A stretch of 64,000 nt of DNA. It comes from Pseudoflavonifractor sp050943825 (GTDB lineage: Bacteria; Bacillota; Clostridia; Oscillospirales; Oscillospiraceae). The notes below the pieces were generated by a model that worked only from the letters and a program-made list of their open reading frames with translations, did not search any database and had not been told where the DNA came from. Every line of letters starts with the position of its first letter. Position 1 is the stretch's first letter. The DNA is taken from assembly GCF_050943825.1 (NCBI RefSeq), contig NZ_JBMNPX010000003.1:124001-188000 (forward strand), given 5' to 3'. Positions 7,336 through 15,176 of this stretch are shown here, piece by piece. Made by a program: the position numbers and the translations under genes.

Positions 7336-9162
7336 TTACTGCTTTTTCTTGGAGGCCTCGCGCATACGGGCGGCGTGGTCCAGCAGACGCTTACGCAGGC
7401 GAAGGTTCTCGGGGGTGACCTCCAGCAGCTCGTCGTCGGCCAGGAACTCCAGGCACTGCTCCAGGGACAGCTGGCGGGGCGGGGTCAGGCGGAGGGCGTC
7501 GTCAGAGCCGGAAGCGCGCATGTTGGTCAGCTGCTTCTTCTTGCAGACGTTGACGGAGATGTCCTCCTGCTTGGGGGTCTCGCCCACGATCATGCCGGCG
7601 TAGACGGGCACGCCCGCGCCGATGAACAGCACGCCGCGCTCCTGGGCGTTGAACAGACCGTAGGTCACGCTCTCGCCGGTCTCGAAGGACACCAGGGAGC
7701 CGGTGTTCCGGCGGGCAATCTCGCCCTTCATGGGGGCGTAGGAGTCGAACACGCTGGCCATGATGCCCTCGCCCTTGGTGTCGGTGAGGAACTCGTTCCG
7801 GTAGCCGAACAGGCCCCGGGCGGGCACCAGGAACTCCAGCTTCATGCGGCTGCCCACCGGATTCATCTCCAGCAGGTCGCCCTTGCGGGCGCCGATCTTC
7901 TCGATGACCGCGCCCACGTTGTCGGCAGGCACGTCCACCACCAGGCGCTCCACAGGCTCGCACTTGACGCCGTCAATCTCCTGGAAGAGCACACGGGGCG
8001 GGGAGACCTGGAACTCATAGCCTTCACGGCGCATGGTCTCAATGAGGATGGACAGGCTCATCTCGCCGCGGCCGGCCACGTTGAAGGAGTCGGTGTTGTC
8101 GGTCTCGGTGACCCGGAGGGACACGTCCTTCAGGGTCTCGCGGAACAGACGCTCACGCAGCTGGCGGGAGGTGACGAACTTGCCCTCCTTGCCGGCGAAG
8201 GGGGAGTCGTTGACGGAGAAGGTCATCTCAATGGTGGGAGCGGAGATTTTGACGAACTCCATGGGCTCCACGCAGTCGGGAGCGCAGATGGTGTCGCCGA
8301 TGGTGATGTCGCCGATGCCGCTCATGGCGATGATGTTGCCGGCGTCAGCCTCGGTGACGGGCACCTTGGCCAGACCGTCAAACTGGTAGAGGGCGGTAGC
8401 CTTGGCCTTCTTGGGGGCCTGGTCGGCGTTGTGGTAGTTGCACACCACAATCTCCTGGTTCTGCTTCACGGTGCCCCGCTCAATGCGGCCGATGGCGATA
8501 CGGCCCACGAACTCGTTGTAGTCGATGGAGCTGACCAGCATCTGGAAGGGGGCGGTGGTGTCCGCCTCGGGGGCGGGGATATAGTTGATAATGGTCTCGA
8601 AGAGGGGGGTCAGGTCGGTGCCGGGCACGTCGGGAGAGTAGGAAGCGGTGCCCTGGCGGCCGGAGCAGAACAGGGTGGGAGACTCAAACTGCTCGTCGGT
8701 GGCGTTCAGGTCCAGCAGCAGCTCCAGCACCTCGTCCATGACCTCGTGGATGCGCTGGTCGGGGCGGTCGATCTTGTTGACCACCACGATGACCCGGTGG
8801 CCCAGTTCCAGGGCCTTGGACAGTACGAAGCGGGTCTGGGGCATGGGGCCCTCGGCGGCGTCCACCAGCAGGATGACGCCGTTGACCATCTTCAGGATAC
8901 GCTCCACCTCGCCGCCGAAGTCGGCGTGGCCCGGGGTGTCCACGATGTTGATTTTCACGTCCTTGTAGTGGACGGCGGTATTCTTGGCCAGAATGGTGAT
9001 GCCCCGCTCACGTTCCAGGTCGTTGGAGTCCATCACGCGCTCCACCGGGGCCTGATTCTCACGGAAAATGCCGCCCTGCTTGAGCATTTCGTCCACCAGG
9101 GTGGTCTTACCGTGGTCGACGTGGGCGATGATGGCTACGTTGCGCAATTTTTCGTTCTGCAC
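7336..9162 (-). CDS. typA: Ribosome-associated translational GTPase TypA/BipA
   Basis: A 608-residue translation-factor GTPase that binds the ribosome and helps 50S assembly and stress adaptation. The G motifs are AHVDHGKTT (G1), a switch region with ERERGITI, DTPGHADFGGEV (G3) and NKIDRPDQR (G4). Downstream come the EF-G-like domains II, III and V and the TypA-specific C-terminal domain (residues ~480-608), ending in a basic tail. I chose the GTG at 9162, because GAGG lies 9 bases upstream and the protein then begins as in other Firmicutes. The TTG at 9177 is possible but overlaps that site. It is a monocistronic gene with its own promoter and terminator. Confidence 0.96.
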   Translation of the reverse strand: MQNEKLRNVAIIAHVDHGKTTLVDEMLKQGGIFRENQAPVERVMDSNDLERERGITILAKNTAVHYKDVKINIVDTPGHADFGGEVERILKMVNGVILLVDAAEGPMPQTRFVLSKALELGHRVIVVVNKIDRPDQRIHEVMDEVLELLLDLNATDEQFESPTLFCSGRQGTASYSPDVPGTDLTPLFETIINYIPAPEADTTAPFQMLVSSIDYNEFVGRIAIGRIERGTVKQNQEIVVCNYHNADQAPKKAKATALYQFDGLAKVPVTEADAGNIIAMSGIGDITIGDTICAPDCVEPMEFVKISAPTIEMTFSVNDSPFAGKEGKFVTSRQLRERLFRETLKDVSLRVTETDNTDSFNVAGRGEMSLSILIETMRREGYEFQVSPPRVLFQEIDGVKCEPVERLVVDVPADNVGAVIEKIGARKGDLLEMNPVGSRMKLEFLVPARGLFGYRNEFLTDTKGEGIMASVFDSYAPMKGEIARRNTGSLVSFETGESVTYGLFNAQERGVLFIGAGVPVYAGMIVGETPKQEDISVNVCKKKQLTNMRASGSDDALRLTPPRQLSLEQCLEFLADDELLEVTPENLRLRKRLLDHAARMREASKKKQ

Positions 9163-9216
9163 AGGGATGCACCTCAAATCTTTCTTTCACAAATACAGTA
9201 TCAGAGACAACCACTT

Positions 9217-9245
9217 ATTATAGCGTACAAAGGTGAAAAAGGCAA
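9217..9245 (-). promoter_or_regulatory. Promoter of typA
   Basis: TTGCCT, a 17-base spacer and a perfect TATAAT lie about 55 bases upstream of the typA start. Confidence 0.65.
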
Positions 9246-9308
9246 CTTTTTTAGCCTTTTGTTTTGAAAATATTTTGCCCAAAAACACAGGGGATTTTTC
9301 CGTCAAAG

Positions 9309-9337
9309 TTGACAGCGCAGCGGGGATAGGGTAAAAT
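9309..9337 (+). promoter_or_regulatory. Promoter upstream of the tRNA-Arg region
   Basis: A perfect TTGACA, 17-base spacer and TAAAAT. The mature tRNA begins about 250 bases downstream, with a degenerate tRNA fragment and a hairpin cluster in between. The short stretch after it (9342-9395) has TCCGT/ACGGA pairing and ends in a six-T run, so a short transcript could also end there. Confidence 0.55.
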
Positions 9338-9401
9338 ACACTCCGTAGCGCAGCCGGACAGCCTAGGTTGGCAGGACGGATTAAGGTACGTTTTTTACAT
9401 T

Positions 9402-9618
9402 TATATGCGCCAGTCGCTCAGCAGGATGGAGCGACCGCAGCCCAAAACCGGAAAACCGGTTTTGGGGACCCGATTTTTATCTGCGCGGGGGAAGTGAATT
9501 CCCCCGACATCGAGGTTTTGCTTCGCAAAACGCTCGGGACGCCGGAAAACCGGCGGGGAGGCGTTCACTCTCCCACAATTTCATATGCGCCTGTAGCTCA
9601 GCAGGATAGAGCGACCGC
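9402..9618. repeat. Hairpin cluster bracketed by copies of the tRNA-Arg 5' half
   Basis: The 5' portion of tRNA-Arg with its leader (ATATGCGCC.., GCTCAGCAGGAT, GAGCGACCGC) appears first at about 9402-9438 as a degenerate copy and again in the intact tRNA from 9582 on. Between them are back-to-back hairpins: CCCAAAACCGG/CCGGTTTTGGGG, GCGGGGGAA/TTCCCCC, CGAGGTTTTG/CAAAACGCTCG and GCCGGAAAACCGGC. No coding potential is seen. With the typA promoter at one end and the tRNA promoter, this accounts for the gap between typA and the tRNA. Confidence 0.65.
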
Positions 9619-9663
9619 CTCCTAAGCGGTAGGTCGGAGGTTCGAATCCCCTCAGGCGTGCCA
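9587..9663 (+). tRNA. tRNA-Arg (anticodon CCT), CCA encoded
   Basis: A complete cloverleaf: acceptor stem GCGCCTG paired with CAGGCGT (a G-T pair at 1-72), a D arm with GCTC/GAGC, an anticodon arm ACCGC/GCGGT with loop CTCCTAA giving anticodon CCT (reads AGG), a T arm with GGTTCGAATCC, discriminator G at 9660, and CCA encoded at 9661-9663. A hairpin terminator follows directly. Confidence 0.95.
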
Positions 9664-9665
9664 TG

Positions 9666-9704
9666 GCCGGAGCAAGCGTCATATCGCTTGCTCCGGCTTG
9701 TTTT
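9666..9704 (+). terminator. Terminator of tRNA-Arg
   Basis: A 13-bp stem GCCGGAGCAAGCG with a TCATAT loop is followed by TTGTTTTAT, 3 bases after the encoded CCA. Confidence 0.8.
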
Positions 9705-9753
9705 ATCAGTCAGCGGGCGCTCATGTGACTGGGCCTCTACTTAACGGAAAAAT

Positions 9754-9795
9754 GGAAAAACGGCAAGCATCTGAACGGTGCTTGCCGTTTTTCCA
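9754..9795. terminator. Bidirectional terminator-like hairpin
   Basis: A stem GGAAAAACGGCAAGCA with its perfect complement and a 9-base loop has T runs built into both arms. It lies between the tRNA and the converging SLH hydrolase gene. Confidence 0.65.
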
Positions 9796-9846
9796 TAAGA
9801 ATCAGTGGCCATACTGCTGTTTTTGCCCTGAAAAAGCAGCCATGTT

Positions 9847-9882
9847 AAAACGGGAGGCCTCATGATCCATGAGACCTCCCGT
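9847..9882 (-). terminator. Terminator of the SLH hydrolase gene
   Basis: A stem around CGGGAGGTCTCATG, read on the minus strand, is followed by GTTTTAAC, 34 bases after the stop. Confidence 0.7.
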
Positions 9883-9915
9883 CCGGATGAAACGATACTG
9901 GAGTTAAAAGCAGTG

Positions 9916-12900
9916 TTACAGGGAAATAAACCGCTGCAGCATTACAGCAACCTCAGCCCGGCTGGCATTTCCTGCAGGATTGAGGGTGCCGGAACCGGTT
10001 CCGGTAATAATACCGTTTTGAACCGCCCAGCCCATGGCATCCTGAGCCCAGCTGCTGACTGTGCTGTTATCAGGGAAGGAAGTGAGCGCTGCAGCCTCTC
10101 CGCCCTCTGCACCGGCAAAGCGGTAGAGCATGACAGCCAGCTGCTCACGGGTTACATTCGCCTCAGGGGCAGTGCCGTCCGAGATGCCTGCCTTCTTGGC
10201 CCATTCCATGCCGACAGAGTACCAGGTCTCGCCTCCAGTGGTGTCCTGGCCGCTGAGTCGGGCCAGAACTGTCATAAGCATTCCACGAGTCATGCTGCCT
10301 GCGGGGCTGAACATGCTGTCGCTGGTACCCTGGAAGAGCTCTCGGCTGGCAACAAACTGAATGGCGTCGGCCGACCAGCTTCCGCTGTCCACATCGGAGA
10401 AATGCTTGCTGTTGTCCATGATCTCCAGCTTGGCACTCTCAGTAAGCGTGACACGCAGGCCGTCTTCAGTGGCGACAGAGGTCTTGACAATTTCGCGGCT
10501 GCCGTCCTCATTTACAATGACAGCGACCTGACCGGAGGTGGGCGGCTCGGCAGTGGGGATAGTGACAGTGACCTCGTCCTTGCCGGCAGGGACAGTGACA
10601 TTGCTGACAGGGGTGCCATCCTTGGGGGTAGTGGTGGTAATCACAGTGCCGTCCGGCCATGTGGTAGTCTCCGTTACGGTGCCGGTCTTTTTGTCCGTGA
10701 CGATCTTGGTGGTGGACCCGTCCTCATTCTTCACGGTCTCAGTGGTGGTGGAAGAGCCGCCGCCGGGAGTGGGGACATACTCGCTCTCCCACTTGGCGTA
10801 GAGGGTGATATTGCCGGAAACTTCAGCGTTGAAGTCGTAGCGGGTGGTAAAGTCGCTGTCGGTGTACCAGCCAGCGAAGGTATAGCCGCTTCTGGTGGGG
10901 TCTTCAGGCTCAACCGCCTGCTGTCCGGGCTCCACATGCTGCAGGTCCACGGTGCTGCCGCCGTTGGAGTCAAACTTGACGGTGTAGGAGAGCATGTTGT
11001 CCCGGCCGCCGAAGTAGTCATAGATGGCATAGCTGACAGCGGGGCTGATGGCAGGATTGCTGGAGGAATTGGAGAGGGTGTTGCTGAAGGTGGGGCGGTA
11101 CTGGCCGGTGGAGGAGCTGTAGCTGATGCCGGAGCCCACGTTCATCTTGTTGGTGAGGACCACCACGGTCATGTTGGTGTCCTTGTCCATCCAGACCTGG
11201 GTACCGGTGAAGCCGTCGTGGCCGAAGGTACTGCCCAGACGGATATCATTCTCCTTATCGCCCATAAAGCCCCACCAGAGCTTGAAGCCGTAGCCCTGGT
11301 CCTCTTCGGTGAGGCGGGGGGTGGTGAACTCGTCCACAACAGACTCGTCGTAGATGCGCACGCCGTTGTACACGCCGCCGTTGAGCATGAGCTGGCCCAG
11401 CACGGCCAGGTCGGAGGCGGTGGAGAACAGGCCGGCCGCACCGGAGACGCCGCCGCTGGCCAGGGCAGTGTTGCCGTCGTTGACCTCGCCGCGGAGGGTG
11501 TAGTCCCGCCAGTGGCCCAGCTCACCGGCATCCCGCTTGAGCAGACCTGCGGCGTAGTTCTCGGCAGAGCAGTCGTAGGAGAAGCCGGGCAGGTTGACCT
11601 CGTCCACCATGGCCATCTCGTACATGTCGCCCCAGGAAGTGGCGGCGCAGTCGTCCTGGGTAAAGCCGTTCTCCAGCGGCTTGAAGGTGGTGCGGGTCAA
11701 GCCCAGAGGCTGATAGATTTCGGTCTTGACGTACTCGTCAATGGTCTTTCCGGAGACAGCTTCCACGACATAAGCGAGCATACGGAAGTTGATGTCGCTG
11801 TAGGAGTACTTGCCTCTGTTCTCCTCCTCGTTTTTGCCTCCGGGATAGGTCAGAGGCAGCGTGCAGTAGTAGTCCAGCACAGCCTGTCTGTCATTCTCAA
11901 AGAGCAGGTAGTCGGGCTCCCACTGGGAGAGGCCGGAGGTGTGGGTGAGCAGCTGCTTGAGGGTGACGTTTTCCTTGCCGTTCTGGGCAAATTCGGGGAT
12001 ATACTTGGCCACAGTGTCGTCTACGCTGGCGATTTTACCCTCGCTGACCAGCTTCATGACAGCCTGTGTGGTGGCCATGACCTTGGTGATGGAGGCCAGG
12101 TCAAAGAGGGTGTCGGTGGTCATGGGCACGGGGTCAGCCACTCTGGTGCCGTTTTCCGGCTCAGTGGAGGCGGCCTCATTTCTGGCGGCGTTGACGGCCA
12201 GGGCGCCTTCGCTCAGGTGGGACAGGGGGCCCTCAGTGGGCGGGTCGGTCAGGTAGGAGTAGCCATAGGCCTTCTCGGCAATGATTTTGCCATCCTTGGC
12301 AACCAGCACCACAGCGCCGGGGATAGCCCGGTCGTTGAAGGAGTCGGAGATATAGGGCTCTACTACCGCGTCGATAGCGGCCTGAAGCCCCTCGTCGATT
12401 TCGTAAGTGAGATAAAGGGCATTCCACTTGGCGTAGAGGGTGATATTGCCGGAAACTTCGGTGTTGAAGTCGTAGCGGGTGGTGAAATCGCTGTCGGTGT
12501 ACCAGCCAGCGAAGGTATAGCCGCTTCTGGTGGGGTCTTCAGGCTCAACCGCCTGCTGTCCGGGCTCCACATGCTGCAGGTCCACGGTGCTGCCGCCGTT
12601 GGAGTCAAACTTGACGGTGTAGGAGAGCATGTTGTCCCGGCCGCCGAAGTAGTCATAGATGGCATAGCTGACAGCGGGGCTGATGGCAGGATTGCTGGAG
12701 GAATTGGAGAGGGTGTTGCTGAAGGTGGGGCGGTACTGGCCGGTGGAGGAGCTGTAGCTGATGCCGGAGCCCACGTTCATCTTGTTGGTGAGGACCACCA
12801 CGGTCATGTTGGTGTCCTTGTCCATCCAGACCTGGGTACCGGTGAAGCCGTCGTGGCCGAAGGTACTGCCCAGACGGATATCATTCTCCTTATCGCCCAT

Positions 12901-14151
12901 AAAGCCCCACCAGAGCTTGAAGCCGTAGCCCTGGTCCTCTTCGGTGAGGCGGGGGGTGGTGAACTCGTCCACAACAGACTCGTCGTAGATGCGCACGCCG
13001 TTGTACACGCCGCCGTTGAGCATGAGCTGGCCCAGCACGGCCAGGTCGGAGGCGGTGGAGAACAGGCCGGCCGCACCGGAGACGCCGCCGCTGGCCAGGG
13101 CAGTGTTGCCGTCGTTGACCTCGCCGCGGAGGGTGTAGTCCCGCCAGTGGCCCAGCTCACCGGCATCCCGCTTGAGCAGACCTGCGGCGTAGTTCTCGGC
13201 AGAGCAGTCGTAGGAGAAGCCGGGCAGGTTGACCTCGTCCACCATGGCCATCTCGTACATGTCGCCCCAGGAAGTGGCGGCGCAGTCGTCCTGGGTAAAG
13301 CCGTTCTCCAGCGGCTTGAAGGTGGTGCGGGTCAAGCCCAGAGGCTGATAGATTTCGGTCTTGACGTACTCGTCAATGGTCTTTCCGGAGACAGCTTCCA
13401 CGACATAAGCGAGCATACGGAAGTTGATGTCGCTGTAGGAGTACTTGCCTCTGTTCTCCTCCTCGTTTTTGCCTCCGGGATAGGTCAGAGGCAGCGTGCA
13501 GTAGTAGTCCAGCACAGCCTGTCTGTCATTCTCAAAGAGCAGGTAGTCGGGCTCCCACTGGGAGAGGCCGGAGGTGTGGGTGAGCAGCTGCTTGAGGGTG
13601 ACGTTTTCCTTGCCGTTCTGGGCAAATTCGGGGATATACTTGGCCACAGTGTCGTCTACGCTGGCGATTTTACCCTCGCTGACCAGCTTCATGACAGCCT
13701 GTGTGGTGGCCATGACCTTGGTGATGGAGGCCAGGTCAAAGAGGGTGTCGGTGGTCATGGGCACGGGGTCAGCCACTCTGGTGCCGTTTTCCGGCTCAGT
13801 GGAGGCGGCCTCATTTCTGGCGGCGTTGACGGCCAGGGCGCCTTCGCTCAGGTGGGACAGGGGGCCCTCAGTGGGCGGGTCGGTCAGGTAGGAGTAGCCA
13901 TAGGCCTTCTCGGCAATGATTTTGCCATCCTTGGCAACCAGCACCACAGCGCCGGGGATAGCCCGGGCGTTGAAGGAGTCGGAGATATAGGGCTCCACTA
14001 CCGCGTCGATAGCGGCCTGAAGACCCTCGTCGATTTCGCGAGTGAGGGGCCCGCCTGCTGACTGAGCCTGTACAGCTGAAGCGGGGACCGCCGGGACCAT
14101 TGACAGCATAAGAGCTGCCGCGAGCAAAGTACTGATCCATTTTTTGCGCAT
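9916..14151 (-). CDS. Secreted SLH-anchored protein with two tandem beta-lactamase-family serine hydrolase domains
   Basis: A 1411-residue surface protein. Residues 1-28 are a signal peptide (MRKK, hydrophobic core, PASAVQA). Two near-identical units follow, about 545 residues apart. Each holds a serine hydrolase domain of the class C beta-lactamase/PBP4* family, with SITK at about 142 and 687 (nucleophile Ser, general-base Lys), YSD at about 239, and HDGFTGT at about 433. Each unit ends with an InlB-type beta-grasp repeat (FDSNGG...GYTFAGWY...LYAKW). A Thr-rich linker and three SLH modules (about 1215-1411) close the protein and should tether it to cell-wall polymer. Members of the family hydrolyse D-amino-acid peptides, esters or amides; the substrate here is unknown. 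It is divergent from the yhf operon and shares its promoter/operator. Confidence 0.9.
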   Translation of the reverse strand: MRKKWISTLLAAALMLSMVPAVPASAVQAQSAGGPLTREIDEGLQAAIDAVVEPYISDSFNARAIPGAVVLVAKDGKIIAEKAYGYSYLTDPPTEGPLSHLSEGALAVNAARNEAASTEPENGTRVADPVPMTTDTLFDLASITKVMATTQAVMKLVSEGKIASVDDTVAKYIPEFAQNGKENVTLKQLLTHTSGLSQWEPDYLLFENDRQAVLDYYCTLPLTYPGGKNEEENRGKYSYSDINFRMLAYVVEAVSGKTIDEYVKTEIYQPLGLTRTTFKPLENGFTQDDCAATSWGDMYEMAMVDEVNLPGFSYDCSAENYAAGLLKRDAGELGHWRDYTLRGEVNDGNTALASGGVSGAAGLFSTASDLAVLGQLMLNGGVYNGVRIYDESVVDEFTTPRLTEEDQGYGFKLWWGFMGDKENDIRLGSTFGHDGFTGTQVWMDKDTNMTVVVLTNKMNVGSGISYSSSTGQYRPTFSNTLSNSSSNPAISPAVSYAIYDYFGGRDNMLSYTVKFDSNGGSTVDLQHVEPGQQAVEPEDPTRSGYTFAGWYTDSDFTTRYDFNTEVSGNITLYAKWNALYLTYEIDEGLQAAIDAVVEPYISDSFNDRAIPGAVVLVAKDGKIIAEKAYGYSYLTDPPTEGPLSHLSEGALAVNAARNEAASTEPENGTRVADPVPMTTDTLFDLASITKVMATTQAVMKLVSEGKIASVDDTVAKYIPEFAQNGKENVTLKQLLTHTSGLSQWEPDYLLFENDRQAVLDYYCTLPLTYPGGKNEEENRGKYSYSDINFRMLAYVVEAVSGKTIDEYVKTEIYQPLGLTRTTFKPLENGFTQDDCAATSWGDMYEMAMVDEVNLPGFSYDCSAENYAAGLLKRDAGELGHWRDYTLRGEVNDGNTALASGGVSGAAGLFSTASDLAVLGQLMLNGGVYNGVRIYDESVVDEFTTPRLTEEDQGYGFKLWWGFMGDKENDIRLGSTFGHDGFTGTQVWMDKDTNMTVVVLTNKMNVGSGISYSSSTGQYRPTFSNTLSNSSSNPAISPAVSYAIYDYFGGRDNMLSYTVKFDSNGGSTVDLQHVEPGQQAVEPEDPTRSGYTFAGWYTDSDFTTRYDFNAEVSGNITLYAKWESEYVPTPGGGSSTTTETVKNEDGSTTKIVTDKKTGTVTETTTWPDGTVITTTTPKDGTPVSNVTVPAGKDEVTVTIPTAEPPTSGQVAVIVNEDGSREIVKTSVATEDGLRVTLTESAKLEIMDNSKHFSDVDSGSWSADAIQFVASRELFQGTSDSMFSPAGSMTRGMLMTVLARLSGQDTTGGETWYSVGMEWAKKAGISDGTAPEANVTREQLAVMLYRFAGAEGGEAAALTSFPDNSTVSSWAQDAMGWAVQNGIITGTGSGTLNPAGNASRAEVAVMLQRFISL
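10789..12411 (-). repeat. Tandem gene-internal duplication, copy 2 (C-terminal unit)
   Basis: This 1623-bp segment repeats 12424-14046 at an offset of 1635 bp (545 codons). Visible differences sit only near the ends (for example at about 10829, 10848, 12327, 12362, 12388 and 12404); the middle appears identical base for base, including silent positions. Confidence 0.9.
12424..14046 (-). repeat. Tandem gene-internal duplication, copy 1 (N-terminal unit)
   Basis: The partner of 10789-12411, separated from it by 12 bp. Each unit encodes one full serine hydrolase domain plus one InlB-type repeat. Confidence 0.9.
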
Positions 14152-14381
14152 ATAAAATCCCCTTCCATTCTATTCCCGTTAAAATGGCATATTTCTGCAA
14201 GAATTTCTAAGATACGACAGAACACCTCCCCAAAAGGTAGCTTTAAAATAACGAGCCGCTTGTTGCGGCATCGTCTGTCAGCCCGGGGTCGCATTTAAAT
14301 CCATGTATGCCTCCTTCCGTCTGTCTTTCTGGGAAATCAAGCTGCGGCCCTGGGAAAGTGAGCGTTATTCTGGATTGAAAA

Positions 14382-14395
14382 TACAATTTTTTGTA
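14382..14395 (-). promoter_or_regulatory. Operator TACAA-N4-TTGTA of the SLH hydrolase
   Basis: A 14-bp palindrome with TACAA and TTGTA half-sites, 19 bases downstream of the -10 of the minus-strand promoter. The same site with the same flanks (GTACAAAA, ATTGTAT, TTCA) recurs at 14693-14706. Confidence 0.65.
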
Positions 14396-14414
14396 CTCTC
14401 GGAGGGATAACCAT

Positions 14415-14443
14415 ATTGTATGCTCTAAATGTAAAAAAGTCAA
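14415..14443 (-). promoter_or_regulatory. Promoter of the SLH hydrolase gene
   Basis: TTGACT, a 17-base spacer and TACAAT. Identical -35 and -10 hexamers and spacer length occur in the promoter of the divergent yhf operon. Confidence 0.75.
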
Positions 14444-14649
14444 GCAAGATAAAACCGAATTTTATATAAATTGAAAGCTCGAATAAAAATTAAAAAATAG
14501 AAGTGCAGAAAATTTTGGAAGCGACATGGCAAAAAAGAATAAGTTGAGACAAAATTACGTAAAAATTCCTCAATAGACTAGAATTTTATAAAATTTTTAC
14601 ACACAATTCGCACCTGCTGTCACTTTGAACAAAAAAATGAGAGGGCGGG

Positions 14650-14678
14650 TTGACTTTTCTGATATTATGGCGTACAAT
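14650..14678 (+). promoter_or_regulatory. Promoter of the yhf operon
   Basis: TTGACT, a 17-base spacer and TACAAT, about 58 bases before the yhfU start. Confidence 0.8.
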
Positions 14679-14692
14679 ATAGTCATCGAATG

Positions 14693-14706
14693 TACAAAAT
14701 ATTGTA
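14693..14706 (+). promoter_or_regulatory. Operator TACAA-N4-TTGTA of the yhf operon
   Basis: A palindrome with TACAA/TTGTA half-sites starts 14 bases after the -10, so a bound repressor would cover the start of transcription. It matches the site at 14382-14395; YhfZ, encoded in the operon, is the natural candidate to bind both. Confidence 0.65.
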
Positions 14707-14736
14707 TATTCAGAATGTGACAAGGAGGTCCACAAC

Positions 14737-15105
14737 ATGATTTCCATCGTAGTGGGCGGGCAGATGGACAAGCAGTCCATTGCCAAACAGGTGGAGCAGC
14801 TGGGGCAGGGAAAGGTCACCGTCTCCGTGAAGAGTGACCTGGACGGAGCTCTGGCCATCCAGACCGGACAGGCGCAGTACTATGTGGGCGCCTGCAACAC
14901 AGGAGCCGGCGGCGCACTGGGCCTGGCCGTGGGGCTGCTTGGTCCCAAGCTGTGCGTCTCCATCAGCACGCCGGGCAAGGTCATGACCGAAGAGGAGATC
15001 CGTGCCCAGGTCCAGGAGGGCAAGCGCGCCTTCGGAATGGTGGTTGGCAACGTGGAGCGCCAGCTGCCCGTCCTCATGGACGCCATTCTCAAAGCGAATT
15101 CCTGA
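14737..15105 (+). CDS. yhfU: YhfU-like DUF2620 protein
   Basis: A 122-residue cytosolic protein of the DUF2620/YhfU family, close in length to E. coli YhfU. It has an N-terminal VVGGQMDKQSIAKQV and a Gly-rich centre (YYVGACNTGAGGALGLAVGLLG). The family sits beside YhfT-type membrane proteins in many genomes and is thought to be the soluble partner of a transporter, but its function has not been shown. It is the first gene of the operon, with AAGGAGG 9 bases before the ATG. Membership in an eight-gene yhf cluster is the strongest evidence for the call. Confidence 0.85.
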   Translation: MISIVVGGQMDKQSIAKQVEQLGQGKVTVSVKSDLDGALAIQTGQAQYYVGACNTGAGGALGLAVGLLGPKLCVSISTPGKVMTEEEIRAQVQEGKRAFGMVVGNVERQLPVLMDAILKANS

Positions 15106-15176
15106 ATCCCCTCGCGCAGTGTGTAAGAGAAGCAGAAAGAGAAGCAAATGTGTGATCGTGATAAGGAGAGAACGTC

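Larger units (their letters stand above)
14152..14736. other. AT-rich divergent regulatory region
   Basis: This 585-base gap between the SLH hydrolase and the yhf operon is much more AT-rich than its surroundings from about 14350 on. It holds two divergent promoters with matching operators. The middle (about 14450-14640) is A/T tracts with no ORF or hairpin I would call. Its base composition fits a regulatory island or transferred DNA. Confidence 0.7.

Noticed and set aside
9407..9438. A second tRNA-Arg gene
   Set aside because: Only a degenerate 5' half is present; the anticodon stem is not closed and the T arm and acceptor 3' strand are missing.
9587..9663. tRNA-Arg(CCT) as the attachment site of an integrated element
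   Set aside because: No integrase, relaxase or matching 3'-end att repeat is found in the window; the only repeat involves the 5' half.
9862..14061. A 1399-codon plus-strand open frame opposite the SLH hydrolase
   Set aside because: It is the antisense shadow of a GC-rich duplicated gene. The minus-strand product has a signal peptide, catalytic motifs and SLH modules; the plus-strand one is a Gly/Val/His-rich string with no fold.
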